A program made the position numbers and the translations under genes. A stretch of DNA of 64,000 bases, taken from positions 1-64,000 of the forward strand of contig JBFXEJ010000010.1 of NCBI GenBank assembly GCA_050180235.1. The letters are read 5' to 3'. Positions 35,757 through 44,718 of this stretch are shown here, one piece after another. The stretch is from JAABRU01 sp050180235 (GTDB taxonomy: Bacteria; Desulfobacterota; Desulfobacteria; Desulfobacterales; Desulfococcaceae). A model generated the notes under the pieces. It was given only the letters and a program-made list of their open reading frames with translations, ran no database searches and had not been told where the DNA came from. The number at the start of each line of letters is the position of its first letter. Positions within the stretch are counted from its first letter, which is position 1.

Positions 35757-36551
35757 TTATATCAGCCCCTTTTCAGCCACTGTCTTTTTCATCTCTTCAA
35801 AAGCGGTTTCCAGTTCTCCTGTCAGCCTGGCGGCATCTGCCAGATTTCCTCTTTTTCCGGCTGTTTCTATCTCAAAGGCTATATTCTGCATGGAAACAGC
35901 GCCGGCCGTTGCAGATGAGCCTTTGATGGTATGCCCCATTCTTGTGACTTCCTCAGCTTTTCCCTGTTTCAGTTTTTCTTTGATCTCCGCCAACTGCTTG
36001 GGAATATTGGCTATGAATATTTTTATCATCATGCGGATCAGGTTTTGGTTACTGCCCATGCGTTCGGCCACGCCTTTTTCATCAAAGATGATTTTTTCCC
36101 TGTTCACAGGGATATTGTGCGGTTCTTTCCTGAGTGAAAGACGCTCATTCCAGTTTCGGAGCAGGGCACTGACCAGGGAATACAGCGCTTCGGACGGAGC
36201 AGGTTTCCGGAAGAAATATATATGGGGCAGAAGGCATTTCTGCTGGGCAGGACGGAGATCCGGTATATCAGAAATGATGATAATCATGGTTTCAGGGTCA
36301 GTTTTCAGCAGAGCCTCGGCAGTACGGCATCCGTCCCCAAAGTTCGGGCCGATGTCCAGAAGGGAAAGGGGAATACGCTTTCCCACACGGTACTGGGCGT
36401 AAAAGAAACCAAGCAGGGAAAGGGTATCCGGAAATAGCTCTGTTTCAAAAGACTGGCAGGGGTGCTCCCCCTGCCTGAAAAGGGAGCGGTAATGTCCCCG
36501 GCCTTCGGAACTGCCCTCACTGATCAGTATATGTGTATTCGGCTGAAACAT
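35757..36551 (-). CDS. HPt-domain protein with degenerate receiver
   Basis: A 264-aa signalling protein. Residues ~155-264 are a histidine phosphotransfer domain with MGHTIKGSSATAGA (His207 as phospho-acceptor). Residues ~1-135 resemble a receiver: IPLSLLDIGPN (Asp66) and FFRKPAPSEAL (Lys116), but acidic pocket residues are weak, so it may be pseudo-receiver. It overlaps the moeA stop by one base (TGATG). The gap to the AIPR gene holds an AACCGAAA/TTTCGGTT hairpin at 35710-35727. Confidence 0.8.
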   Translation of the reverse strand: MFQPNTHILISEGSSEGRGHYRSLFRQGEHPCQSFETELFPDTLSLLGFFYAQYRVGKRIPLSLLDIGPNFGDGCRTAEALLKTDPETMIIIISDIPDLRPAQQKCLLPHIYFFRKPAPSEALYSLVSALLRNWNERLSLRKEPHNIPVNREKIIFDEKGVAERMGSNQNLIRMMIKIFIANIPKQLAEIKEKLKQGKAEEVTRMGHTIKGSSATAGAVSMQNIAFEIETAGKRGNLADAARLTGELETAFEEMKKTVAEKGLI

Positions 36552-38479
36552 CAGACAATGATCTCCCCGGTTTTTTCTGTACTGTATCCGCCCAGTTCCC
36601 GCACCCGTTTCTGAAAATCAGCGGATCCGATGGTATTCAGCAGTATCTGCATGTTTTCTGTTTCAAAATGTTCTTCCGGAATAATCAGATCATACTGCTC
36701 TGTGACAACCGGAATAAAATCCAGGTTAAGAGCTTTGGCTGCCGCATAAATGCCCAGTCCTGTATCTGCCGCTCCGCTGAGAACAGCTACCGCGACAGAC
36801 ATATGCGTAAATTCCTCATTTTTATACCCCTGAATCCCTGCCGGATCAATTCCCAACTGCTGCAGACGGTAATCCAGCAGAATACGGGTTCCGGCTCCGG
36901 ACTGACGGTTGATGAAACAGACATCTTTTCGTGCCAGATCCTCAATTCCTTTGATGTTTTTGGGATTTCCCTTCGCGAGAATCAGTCCCTGATCCCGGAA
37001 AACCAGATTGACAATGCGCACTTTGATTTCCGGCAGAAAGCGTTTCACATAGGAAATATTGTAGGAACCGTCTTCAGTATCCAGCAGATGGGAACCCGCG
37101 AGATGACAGACGCCCCTGCGGATGGCCATGAGTCCGCCCATGCTGCCGACATGACTGGAGGAAAGACTGAGCCGGGTGTCTGTGATGCGAAGATGATCAG
37201 CCAGCACATCCAAAGTATTGTCATGACTGCCCACCACCACAAGGGTGTTGCGTATATGGGAAATGGGTTTGAGCAGTTCGGCTTTCACGGTTTCGTTTTC
37301 CCGTATGCCTTCGGAATTCGCGGGAATACGGAGTATGCCATCTGCCTGTGTGATTGAAGTGATGCTTCCCGCTCCTCTGGGCAGAACATTCGCGACAACG
37401 CGGTTTCCGACCTGTCCGAGTTTCATGCGAAGAAATTCCTCAACCCCCAGTTTGGAGGGAATCTTGCGCGTAGTTTCCACAGGAATGCTTTGCCGTTCCT
37501 GTTCAGGAATACCAAGAACACGGCATATCAAAGGCTGGACAAACTGTTCAAAGGCCATAATCATGGAAACCGGATAACCCGGAATACCGATGACCGGTTT
37601 CTGTGCAGATTTTCCCAGCAGCACGGGCTTGCCCGGCATGATGGTCACGCCGTGAACCAGCACTTCCCCCAGCGCGGCAATCACGGTTTTGGTATAATCC
37701 TCTGACCCGGCTGAGGAACCGCCCACCGTCAGCACCATGTCAAAATCCCCTTCCACTGCTGCCCGGATTATCTGCATAATGGCTTCGGGATCATCAGGCA
37801 TGACCGCATGTTTCACATATTCCCCGCCGCAGGCTTCGATCATTTTTCCCAGCACATAGGAATTGGATTCAATGACCTGCCCCGGCTTTATGGATTCCAG
37901 AGGAACCCTGCGCCAGTCAATGACTTCCGAACCTGTGGGAATGATCATCACTTTAGGTTTTCTGCGCACCGGAACAGAAAATACGCCTCCGCCGAGCAGC
38001 GCGCCCAGACAATAAGGGGTAAGAAGATGATTGCGGGGAAACAGCAGTTCCGTAGCCACAATGTCTTCGCCTGTTTTGCGCACATACTGCCAGGGAAAGG
38101 CCGGAGCCTCAATCTGCGCCCGGTTTTCACCGGTCATATTGATATTTTCAATCATGATGACTGCATCAGTGCCTTCGGGCATCACATGTCCGGTATTGAC
38201 ATAAAAGGCATCTTTGCCGATAATCAGTTCCTTTGGCCGGGTTTCCGATGCTCCGAAAGTGATTTCTGCTTTCACAGCCACGCCATCCATTGCAGCCGCG
38301 TGGAAATTGGGGGAGGATACATTGGCATATACCGGTTCAGCCAGCACACGGCCCACCGCGTCAGGCGATGGCAGGGTTTCACTTTGCATGGTGGCAAACT
38401 GGGGAAACGCGTCAAAAAGAATCTGCCGCGCCTCGGCCAGTGGTTTCATTTTCAGATATACATTGCGTTCAGATTTCAT
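36551..38479 (-). CDS. moeA: MoeA molybdopterin molybdenumtransferase fused to PBP-like domain
   Basis: A 642-aa protein. Residues ~1-405 are MoeA: NFHAAAMDGVAVKA, VNTGHVMPEGTDAVIMIE, TGSEVI and GGSSAGSEDYT are the molybdopterin-binding and catalytic segments. Residues ~410-642 are a periplasmic-binding-like domain (GSHDNTLDVLADHL, FINRQSGAGTRILLDYRL, GIYAAAKAL), probably a molybdate or cofactor sensor. Such fusions are common in anaerobic Desulfobacterota and archaea. It should insert Mo or W into the cofactor for formate dehydrogenases and similar enzymes. Confidence 0.92.
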   Translation of the reverse strand: MKSERNVYLKMKPLAEARQILFDAFPQFATMQSETLPSPDAVGRVLAEPVYANVSSPNFHAAAMDGVAVKAEITFGASETRPKELIIGKDAFYVNTGHVMPEGTDAVIMIENINMTGENRAQIEAPAFPWQYVRKTGEDIVATELLFPRNHLLTPYCLGALLGGGVFSVPVRRKPKVMIIPTGSEVIDWRRVPLESIKPGQVIESNSYVLGKMIEACGGEYVKHAVMPDDPEAIMQIIRAAVEGDFDMVLTVGGSSAGSEDYTKTVIAALGEVLVHGVTIMPGKPVLLGKSAQKPVIGIPGYPVSMIMAFEQFVQPLICRVLGIPEQERQSIPVETTRKIPSKLGVEEFLRMKLGQVGNRVVANVLPRGAGSITSITQADGILRIPANSEGIRENETVKAELLKPISHIRNTLVVVGSHDNTLDVLADHLRITDTRLSLSSSHVGSMGGLMAIRRGVCHLAGSHLLDTEDGSYNISYVKRFLPEIKVRIVNLVFRDQGLILAKGNPKNIKGIEDLARKDVCFINRQSGAGTRILLDYRLQQLGIDPAGIQGYKNEEFTHMSVAVAVLSGAADTGLGIYAAAKALNLDFIPVVTEQYDLIIPEEHFETENMQILLNTIGSADFQKRVRELGGYSTEKTGEIIV

Positions 38480-38522
38480 ATATTCTCCTTGTTTAGGATA
38501 TATTCAGATTCAGCGTTTTTTT

Positions 38523-38622
38523 GTTTCCCACAGAGGACACAGAGTTGTTTCCCACAGAGAACACAGAGTTTTGGTTCCCGCAGAGGACACAGAGTTATGG
38601 TTCCCACAGAGGACACAGAGTT
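38523..38622. repeat. Array of CCCACAGAGGACACAGAG units
   Basis: Four near-identical ~24-nt units (TTTCCCACAGAGGACACAGAG and variants with GTTCCCGCAGAG), all in one direction, in the moeA upstream region. The same unit resumes at 38763-38785 beyond the family A element, which probably inserted into the array. Confidence 0.8.
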
Positions 38623-38623
38623 A

Positions 38624-38762
38624 TGCCAATTCACTATTGGTTTTATATAATGCGAAATGCAAATCCGGAGGAGTGCAAAAATTAAGCGAAGCGGTTTTTT
38701 GCACACGCGGAATAGCGGAAAAACTTACCATATTGTATCAAATCAATGGAGAGTTGGTATTA
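38624..38762. mobile_element. MITE-like element, family A (copy without insertion)
   Basis: About 139 bp with imperfect inverted ends: GCCAATTCACTATTGGTTTTATA on the left, TATCAAATCAATGGAGAGTTGGTA on the right. The interior (AAATCCGGAGGAGTGCAAAAAT, TTTTTTGCACACGCGGAATAGCGG) matches that at 51225-51466, but here AAAAAT joins TAAGCG directly, showing the state before the B element entered. Confidence 0.75.
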
Positions 38763-38844
38763 TTCCCACAGAGGACACAGAGTTTTGTTTCCCGCAAAGT
38801 CTCCAGTCCCCCGATCTCCAGCCCCCAATCCCTAACCCCGCCCT

Positions 38845-40215
38845 CTACTGATAAAGTATTTCATCCAGTTTCTTAAGGGTTTGTGATTCCAGATCAATAA
38901 ATTCAATGGCGGTAATATATCTTTCATCTTCTTTTTTGTAATGACTGCTGACGAGTCTGATGCGCAGTTCCGGAAACTGAAATTTGTGATGATGAATGTT
39001 CATATTCCAGATTCTGCTTTCTTCAATCGGAACTGTTGTGGTAATCAGTGCGCCGCCTGTGCCGATGTCTTTTGTCACAAAATGGATGAAATCATCGGAT
39101 TCCTCACAGGTGAGAATTCCCTCCATCCGCAGAGGCATACGGATATGTTTCCGGTTTTCCGACAGCCCGGTCAGCACCTTGACAAAACTGTTCATTCTTT
39201 CAGCCAGCACATTCATCCGTCTGGCAGCCACAGAGGTTTCATCAGCGCCGGACATGTTCTGCTGAACGATTTTTTCAATATCCGCTATGCCTGCGTTGAT
39301 TTCCTGAATTCCCCGTGCCTGTTCGTCAGAGGCACTTACAATATCTGTCAGTATTTTTCTGAATTTCTCAGTATGTTCGCTGACTTCCCCAAAGGATGTC
39401 AGAGTTTTTTCCGAAATTTCAGCACCTTTTCCGATTTTTTCCGACATGATCCGGATGAGTTCCGCTGTATTTTTTGTTGCTACGGCACACTGAACCGCAA
39501 GGCTCCGGACAGCCCCGGCCACAACAGAAAATCCGGCCCCGGCTTTTCCGGCCCTTGCGGATTCTATGGCAGCATTTAAGGCCAGCAGATTGGTCTGAAA
39601 TGCGATGTCATCAATATTTTTCACAATTTCAGAAGTTTTTCTGCTCACTTCCCGTATTTCCAGCATTGCGCCGCTCAGTTGACGGATATTTTCCCCTGCT
39701 TTCTGAACAATGTCATTTCCGCTTTCTGTCAGATTTTCTGCATTTTCTGCATGCCGGGCATTTGTCCGCGCTGTACCGGCCATAATTTCCAGACTGGCAA
39801 AGGATTCTTCTATGGATGCAGCCTGAAGGGAAGAACCTTCGGCCAGAGACTGACTGGTGATCAGAACGGTATTGGCAGCACTTTTCACCTGCGCTGCAAT
39901 TTCGGAAAGCCCTTCATTGATCATGTACAAAGGACGGATAGTTCTGCTGAGACTGAGAAGACTGAGACAGAATGTCAGCAGGATCAGGCCTCCTGCCAGA
40001 AAAGCGGTATTGCGAATCAGTTCAAGGGATTGTTCTTTATCATCCGGCATCGCTGCTTCCCGGATGCGATCCTGCGCTATTTCAGAGGATGTGTATATTT
40101 TTATGCCAATGCCATGCACGGCCCGTGAACCTGCCGCGTACAGCAGACTGATCGCGATGACAGATACGATGGCCAGGATGATGACCGGCATGAAGAATTT
40201 CATGCGGATGCTCAT
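38845..40215 (-). CDS. Methyl-accepting chemotaxis protein with C-terminal PilZ domain
   Basis: A 456-aa receptor. Two membrane helices (~8-27 and ~68-88) enclose only ~40 periplasmic residues, so it has almost no ligand domain. The cytoplasmic part has the MCP signalling hairpin (DDIAFQTNLLALNAAIESARAGKAGAGFSVVA). After ~residue 350 a PilZ domain begins with RKHIRMPLRMEG (RxxxR c-di-GMP motif) and ALITTTV follows. It probably couples c-di-GMP to CheA signalling. No HAMP domain is clear. The gene is alone before the dockerin protein. Confidence 0.85.
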   Translation of the reverse strand: MSIRMKFFMPVIILAIVSVIAISLLYAAGSRAVHGIGIKIYTSSEIAQDRIREAAMPDDKEQSLELIRNTAFLAGGLILLTFCLSLLSLSRTIRPLYMINEGLSEIAAQVKSAANTVLITSQSLAEGSSLQAASIEESFASLEIMAGTARTNARHAENAENLTESGNDIVQKAGENIRQLSGAMLEIREVSRKTSEIVKNIDDIAFQTNLLALNAAIESARAGKAGAGFSVVAGAVRSLAVQCAVATKNTAELIRIMSEKIGKGAEISEKTLTSFGEVSEHTEKFRKILTDIVSASDEQARGIQEINAGIADIEKIVQQNMSGADETSVAARRMNVLAERMNSFVKVLTGLSENRKHIRMPLRMEGILTCEESDDFIHFVTKDIGTGGALITTTVPIEESRIWNMNIHHHKFQFPELRIRLVSSHYKKEDERYITAIEFIDLESQTLKKLDEILYQ

Positions 40216-40236
40216 ATATTGCCTCCATGATTTATA

Positions 40237-42393
40237 TTATCGCAGTTTGGCTGTTTCCTGCAACAGCCAAACCGCTTCCGCAAGCCCTTTTTTCCCGTCA
40301 TTTCCGATGTCCGGAACGCACGCGGGGATTTCGGTGTTCTGTCCCGCTGCAATGCGCAGCAGGGCAACGGCATGGGCCAGTTCATTTCCGGAACTGTACC
40401 GGAGCGTATGCTCCTGCCAGGAAACCATGTTGTCTTTGAGATTCACGAATTTCAGGTCGGTGCTGCACGGGCTGAGGATGTCAAAGGTGAGGGTTGCCAG
40501 ATCAGCGTCCGTGTTTTCCGGGATAGGGGTTCCTGTTGTATAACCGCCCGCGCGGACACGTCCGGGATAGATTTCCCGGACAGAGAATTTGTCAAAGTTT
40601 TGGAGCAGGAGACCGGAAGAGGCTGTTTTAAATTTCAGTACAGCAGGGTCGTAAAGCAGATCAAAGGCCACAGAAGCAACGTCATTGGGTGTTTTTCCAA
40701 GAGATATGCCTATCGTAACTCCACCGGTCACATCTGAAATTTTGGCAAAAAGTCCCTTATTATCCGGCCAGTAATTCATGGGACATTCACCGGATGAATA
40801 GCAGGCACAGGCATTTTTCGTATTTGTCAAATGTAAACTCTGATCTATAGTCCATACATCATCGCCCGCGCCGTCTCCGTTTATTCCCGGTTCTTTGGAT
40901 GTGGCGGTTGCTGTATAAGATTTGCCTCCATCACCAAGTACGATTTCGAATTGATACCGGGAAAAATACTTTTCCGGATCAAACCCCATAGTGTATAATG
41001 AATCACTATAGTTGCCATATTCAATATAATAAGATTTTTCATTCCAAGAAATTGTACCTAAAATCTGTTTGGCATCGCTCTGCCTTGATCTGCATTCATA
41101 ATAAGAATAAATCGCCATAGGAAGGTCACTTCTGTATGTATCATCTGTTATTCCCGGACAAACCGGACAGGCATTTGCAACATGGATAAGTATATTGTCC
41201 TCTTTGATTATCCAAATATCATCTCCGCTTCCTTTTCCGATAAGTCCCGGTTTTTTTGAAGTTGCATTAACGGTAAAGGAATTTTCAGTGGCTTCCATGA
41301 CATATTCGTAAAGAGAATTCGGATTTAAAGTAATTCCCAGACTTGCAAAATCAGTTGCATATATATCGTATTCAGTAAGGTGGGCTTCCTGTAATTTGGC
41401 GACAGAACCCAAAATATGTTCAGCCTCATTTTGACTTTCAACACATTGCGCACAAAGATAACCGGAAGGCATCGGGCATTCGTGGCAGGCATTTGCCGTA
41501 TTTTTCATTGACAGACTCTGATCAATTGTCCAGACATCATCACCCGCTCCCCCGCCCATAATGCCGGGGGCTTTGGAGCTTGCGGTGGCAAGATATATTT
41601 TGTCATCCGCCGCAATGGTATATCCATATTTGTCATACACTGACGGAGTGTATCCGATTTCTGATAAACTGCTGCTGTAAGTGTCAGAATCAGCATAATA
41701 GGCTTCCTCGTTTTTGGAAACGTTTGATAAGCCGTTTCTGGCTCTTTCCTGATCCCACAGACAGGAGAAGCAGTTGTTTTCCGGGCAGGCCGGGCAGCCG
41801 TTGACCGTATGAATCAGGTTCTGTCCCGTGCTGTTTATCCTTTCAAACGTCCATACATCATCCCCTTTTCCGCCGCCGCTGATTCCGGGTGATTTGGAAC
41901 TGGCGATGATTCGGAAACTCAACGGCTCGTTCTCCACTTCATGGATGGAATATTCATAGTATGCGTCATTTTTGACCGAAATTCCGTATTTATCCATTGA
42001 AAACAGATAATAATCATATTCGGCAAAGAATTTTTCCATATAGGATGCAATATCCATCAGCGTCTGTTTTGCCTTGTCCTGTTTGAAATAACATTTTTCG
42101 CATATCGGAATCTCCGCACACTTCCCGGCCTGCCCGAAAAAGCGGTCAAAAATCATATCCGCATCTTCAGCATTCAGGCTGCCGTCCGCATTCACATCAC
42201 TGCAGATGTCCTCACAGGGAATCCCCAGCGAAGTTGGGCAGTTTCCCCGGATTTTGTCTGAAAGCAGCAGTGCATCCAGGGGTGTGATGTCCCCGTCATT
42301 GTTTATATCACAGGTGCAGTCCGCTCCCAAAACCGGCCCGGCATATCCGGCCAGCACCAGCATAAACACCATAAAAATTTTCCATGTTCTCAT
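40237..42393 (-). CDS. Secreted dockerin - four pilin-head repeats - cohesin protein
   Basis: A 718-aa exported protein with signal peptide MRTWKIFMVFMLVLAGYAGP. Residues ~25-90 form a type I dockerin with two DxNxDG loops (DINNDGDITPLDA and DVNADGSLNAEDA). Four ~105-aa repeats follow (~100-215, 216-320, 325-420, 445-550), each with a QxxAKQxL-type start, a Tyr-rich AEYDxY segment, then SSKxPGIxGGGxGDD-WT and a CPxCP end, resembling the globular heads of type IV pilins. A cohesin-like domain (VASVAFDLLYDPAVLKF) lies at ~570-680, and a dockerin-like DIGNDGKKGLAEAVWLLQ ends it. Start at 42393 has GGAGG eight bases upstream. Confidence 0.78.
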   Translation of the reverse strand: MRTWKIFMVFMLVLAGYAGPVLGADCTCDINNDGDITPLDALLLSDKIRGNCPTSLGIPCEDICSDVNADGSLNAEDADMIFDRFFGQAGKCAEIPICEKCYFKQDKAKQTLMDIASYMEKFFAEYDYYLFSMDKYGISVKNDAYYEYSIHEVENEPLSFRIIASSKSPGISGGGKGDDVWTFERINSTGQNLIHTVNGCPACPENNCFSCLWDQERARNGLSNVSKNEEAYYADSDTYSSSLSEIGYTPSVYDKYGYTIAADDKIYLATASSKAPGIMGGGAGDDVWTIDQSLSMKNTANACHECPMPSGYLCAQCVESQNEAEHILGSVAKLQEAHLTEYDIYATDFASLGITLNPNSLYEYVMEATENSFTVNATSKKPGLIGKGSGDDIWIIKEDNILIHVANACPVCPGITDDTYRSDLPMAIYSYYECRSRQSDAKQILGTISWNEKSYYIEYGNYSDSLYTMGFDPEKYFSRYQFEIVLGDGGKSYTATATSKEPGINGDGAGDDVWTIDQSLHLTNTKNACACYSSGECPMNYWPDNKGLFAKISDVTGGVTIGISLGKTPNDVASVAFDLLYDPAVLKFKTASSGLLLQNFDKFSVREIYPGRVRAGGYTTGTPIPENTDADLATLTFDILSPCSTDLKFVNLKDNMVSWQEHTLRYSSGNELAHAVALLRIAAGQNTEIPACVPDIGNDGKKGLAEAVWLLQETAKLR

Positions 42394-42487
42394 AATCTGT
42401 TCCTCCCTGTTTTTGTCCTTTGATGTAATGATCATTCAGGGCCGGGAGCTTAAGCGGCCGCTAAGTTTTCTGTCAAATAAATTTTTT

Positions 42488-42618
42488 AACACAGCAGAAC
42501 CGGCATAATGCCGGTTCAGTGGCGGCAGGATGCCGCCACTACTATACAGAATAACACAGCAGAACCGGCATCATGCCGGTTCCGTGGGCGGCAGGATGCC
42601 GCCATTACAATACAGAAT
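42488..42618. repeat. Two tandem 65-bp REP-like units
   Basis: Unit 1 (42488-42552) and unit 2 (42553-42618) are near-identical. Each has two hairpins, GAACCGGCATAATGCCGGTTC and GGCGGCAGGATGCCGCC, and ends TACAGAAT. They fill most of the gap 42394-42800; the remainder shows only a family D end (AAAAGTCCCACTACC at 42660-42674). Confidence 0.85.
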
Positions 42619-42800
42619 ATGTGAAAGGACTTCTGCCCCTGCAGATTCTCTGTCAGCATAAAAAGTCCCACTACCCGGTTTTCTCCGCTATGACATTGGT
42701 GCACAGGGTGAGTTCTTATTTCAGGACATTCCGGATAACGGCATTCACGGGGATGGCAATGCTGTGCAACACCGGTTTGGAATTATCTTTTATGAGAAAT

Positions 42801-43691
42801 TCAAAACACATTACCGGAAACAAGGCGGAAACAGGCTTCAGTCTGTTCATGGGCCGCAGCACAGAATGGAAGCCCGGGCTGCATTTTTTCATAATTTCTG
42901 ATAAAATCCTTCATCAGTTCCAGCACCCTTTCTCCGGCCTGAAAATGGGGAACATGTCCGCATTGGGGAATTATTTCCATGTTTACCGGGCCTGAGACCT
43001 GACGGGCAATGTCCTGCGCATGTTTTAATGTTGCATATTCATCATTTTCCCCCTGAATCAGCAGAAAGGGGCATTGTACGTCCGGAAGAAATTTTTCAAT
43101 ATTCCATGTGACAAATTCCTCAGAAAGCCAGGTATCGGCCCAGCGGTAAAAAACCGCATCCGTATATTTGCCGTGATAACGGCAGAGTTTTTCCCGCAGA
43201 TTGCCTGTTTCATACATTTTCACCACTTCCCGTATGCCTGCACGGGTAATTTCCTCATTATAAATATGCGCAGCTTCGGTGATGACGGCTTTGATCCTGT
43301 CTTTCATCAGAGCTGCGGCAATCAGAGCAATGGAGCCGCCGTCACTGTGACCGATGAGAATACATTCTCCTATGCCCCAGGCATCCAGCACAGCAGACAG
43401 ATATTTTTCTGATTCTGTCACAAGATAATCCGCAGACCAGTGGCCTTCGGGCAGCATGTCTGATTTGCCGTATCCCCTGCGCTCATACACCAGACCCTGC
43501 ATTTGCAGGGACGAACAGAGTGTTTCGGGAAAATCCCGCCACATTTCCAGGCATCCCAGACCTTCGTGAAGAAAAATCAGAGTGGGAAAATTTCTGCTGC
43601 CGGATTCTGCACTGATCTGTTTCACACGCACCCGGCAGTCTTTGGCCTGAACTGTGAAAATTCCCTTATTTTTCAGATATGATTTTCCCAT
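42801..43691 (-). CDS. Alpha/beta-fold hydrolase
   Basis: A 296-aa hydrolase. LIFLHEGLG near residue 38-46 is the oxyanion region, GHSDGG has the nucleophile Ser116, and LIQGENDEY carries the acid and HVPHF the His. Members include lactonases and haloperoxidase-like esterases; the substrate is unknown. Start overlaps the end of the MltC-like gene by 26 bp, so it is the third gene of a translationally linked set (45739 to 42801). Confidence 0.85.
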   Translation of the reverse strand: MGKSYLKNKGIFTVQAKDCRVRVKQISAESGSRNFPTLIFLHEGLGCLEMWRDFPETLCSSLQMQGLVYERRGYGKSDMLPEGHWSADYLVTESEKYLSAVLDAWGIGECILIGHSDGGSIALIAAALMKDRIKAVITEAAHIYNEEITRAGIREVVKMYETGNLREKLCRYHGKYTDAVFYRWADTWLSEEFVTWNIEKFLPDVQCPFLLIQGENDEYATLKHAQDIARQVSGPVNMEIIPQCGHVPHFQAGERVLELMKDFIRNYEKMQPGLPFCAAAHEQTEACFRLVSGNVF

Positions 43692-44718
43692 AAGCCTCGG
43701 TAAGTCTCATAACATCATTGAGATATTCCGCAGTTTCCTGCGGTATTTTAACCTCCAGCAGGGCAAGCACTTTTTCCGCATTCATCTCCTGCAGCGGATA
43801 GGTATTGATAAGATTCCGCAGACTGCCCGGCCCCCAGTTATAGGCGCAGACTGCAATATAACGTTTTTTCCTTTTGTCCTGAATATCTCTGAAATGCCGG
43901 GTTTTCAGCAGGTGATAGTAGGCAGTTCCCAGTTCGATGTTTTTTTCCGGATCAAAGAAATAAGGTTCCGGCAGGCTTTTGTCCTCTCCGTACACAAAGA
44001 CATATGCCTCTTTTCCTCCGTAATGGGGGATCAGTTGCATCAGTCCCAGAGCGCCGTCCGGGGAACGGGCCAGCGGGTTGAAATGGGATTCGGCATGAAT
44101 CATGGCCATAATCAGGCTGATATCCAGTTGAAACTTGCGCGCGTAACTGCGGACAATGCCCAGATACTGCTTTGCCCGCACTTCAATATGATTCGGGACA
44201 AGGGGAATGGATGCCTCCATTCTCACCCGTTTTACACCGTCGCGTGCAACATAGGCCCTGTTTTCCTTTTTCAGTTTCGGAACAATTTCTTCGGCAATAA
44301 AGCGGTCAATATTCCGGGGGCTCAGAACATTTCCTTTCTTATCCCGGATCTGATCTTTGAGAATTCCGGTTCCGTCCGGGGTTTCCGCACCGAGAATCCG
44401 CAGTGCGGAAACAATGATTTTTTTCTCTCCCGCATCCGGTATGTTTTCTGTCTGCGCGGGGATGACAGTTTCAAAAACCACAGTCCCCTTGACAAAATCA
44501 ACCTCGCCGCGGGCATCCATTTCCGGTATATAATCCACCCAGACTGATGTCCCCGGCAGTTTGACTGTATCCCATTTTTTCCGGATTTCCTCTTCTGAAA
44601 GAACTGTGAAAACCGGTTCCTGCACCGGTACTGCACACGCTGAAAACAGGACTGCTGAAAGGTATGAAATAAAAAAAACTTTAAGATATGCAGTGTGCCT
44701 CATCCTGTATTGCATCAT
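43666..44718 (-). CDS. MltC-like lytic murein transglycosylase lipoprotein
   Basis: A 350-aa protein. N-terminal signal with lipobox VLFSAC (Cys28) for outer-membrane attachment. Residues ~35-185 match the MltC N-terminal (DUF3393) domain. The C-terminal SLT domain has AMIHAESHFNPLARSP with the catalytic Glu and ALGLMQLIP. It cleaves peptidoglycan with 1,6-anhydro-MurNAc formation. The ATG at 44718 is preceded by AAGGGGG; upstream in-frame ATGs lie deep in the RNase Z gene, which it overlaps by 38 bp. Confidence 0.88.
   Translation of the reverse strand: MMQYRMRHTAYLKVFFISYLSAVLFSACAVPVQEPVFTVLSEEEIRKKWDTVKLPGTSVWVDYIPEMDARGEVDFVKGTVVFETVIPAQTENIPDAGEKKIIVSALRILGAETPDGTGILKDQIRDKKGNVLSPRNIDRFIAEEIVPKLKKENRAYVARDGVKRVRMEASIPLVPNHIEVRAKQYLGIVRSYARKFQLDISLIMAMIHAESHFNPLARSPDGALGLMQLIPHYGGKEAYVFVYGEDKSLPEPYFFDPEKNIELGTAYYHLLKTRHFRDIQDKRKKRYIAVCAYNWGPGSLRNLINTYPLQEMNAEKVLALLEVKIPQETAEYLNDVMRLTEAYGKIISEK

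Noticed and set aside
38523..38785. Possible CRISPR array (regular short repeats)
   Set aside because: Units are contiguous or nearly so, without unique spacers of even length, and no cas gene is near. They are ACACAGAG-type repeats.
38214..38876. A 220-codon plus-strand frame upstream of moeA
   Set aside because: It starts antisense to moeA and then runs through the ACACAGAG units and a family A element; no protein-like pattern.
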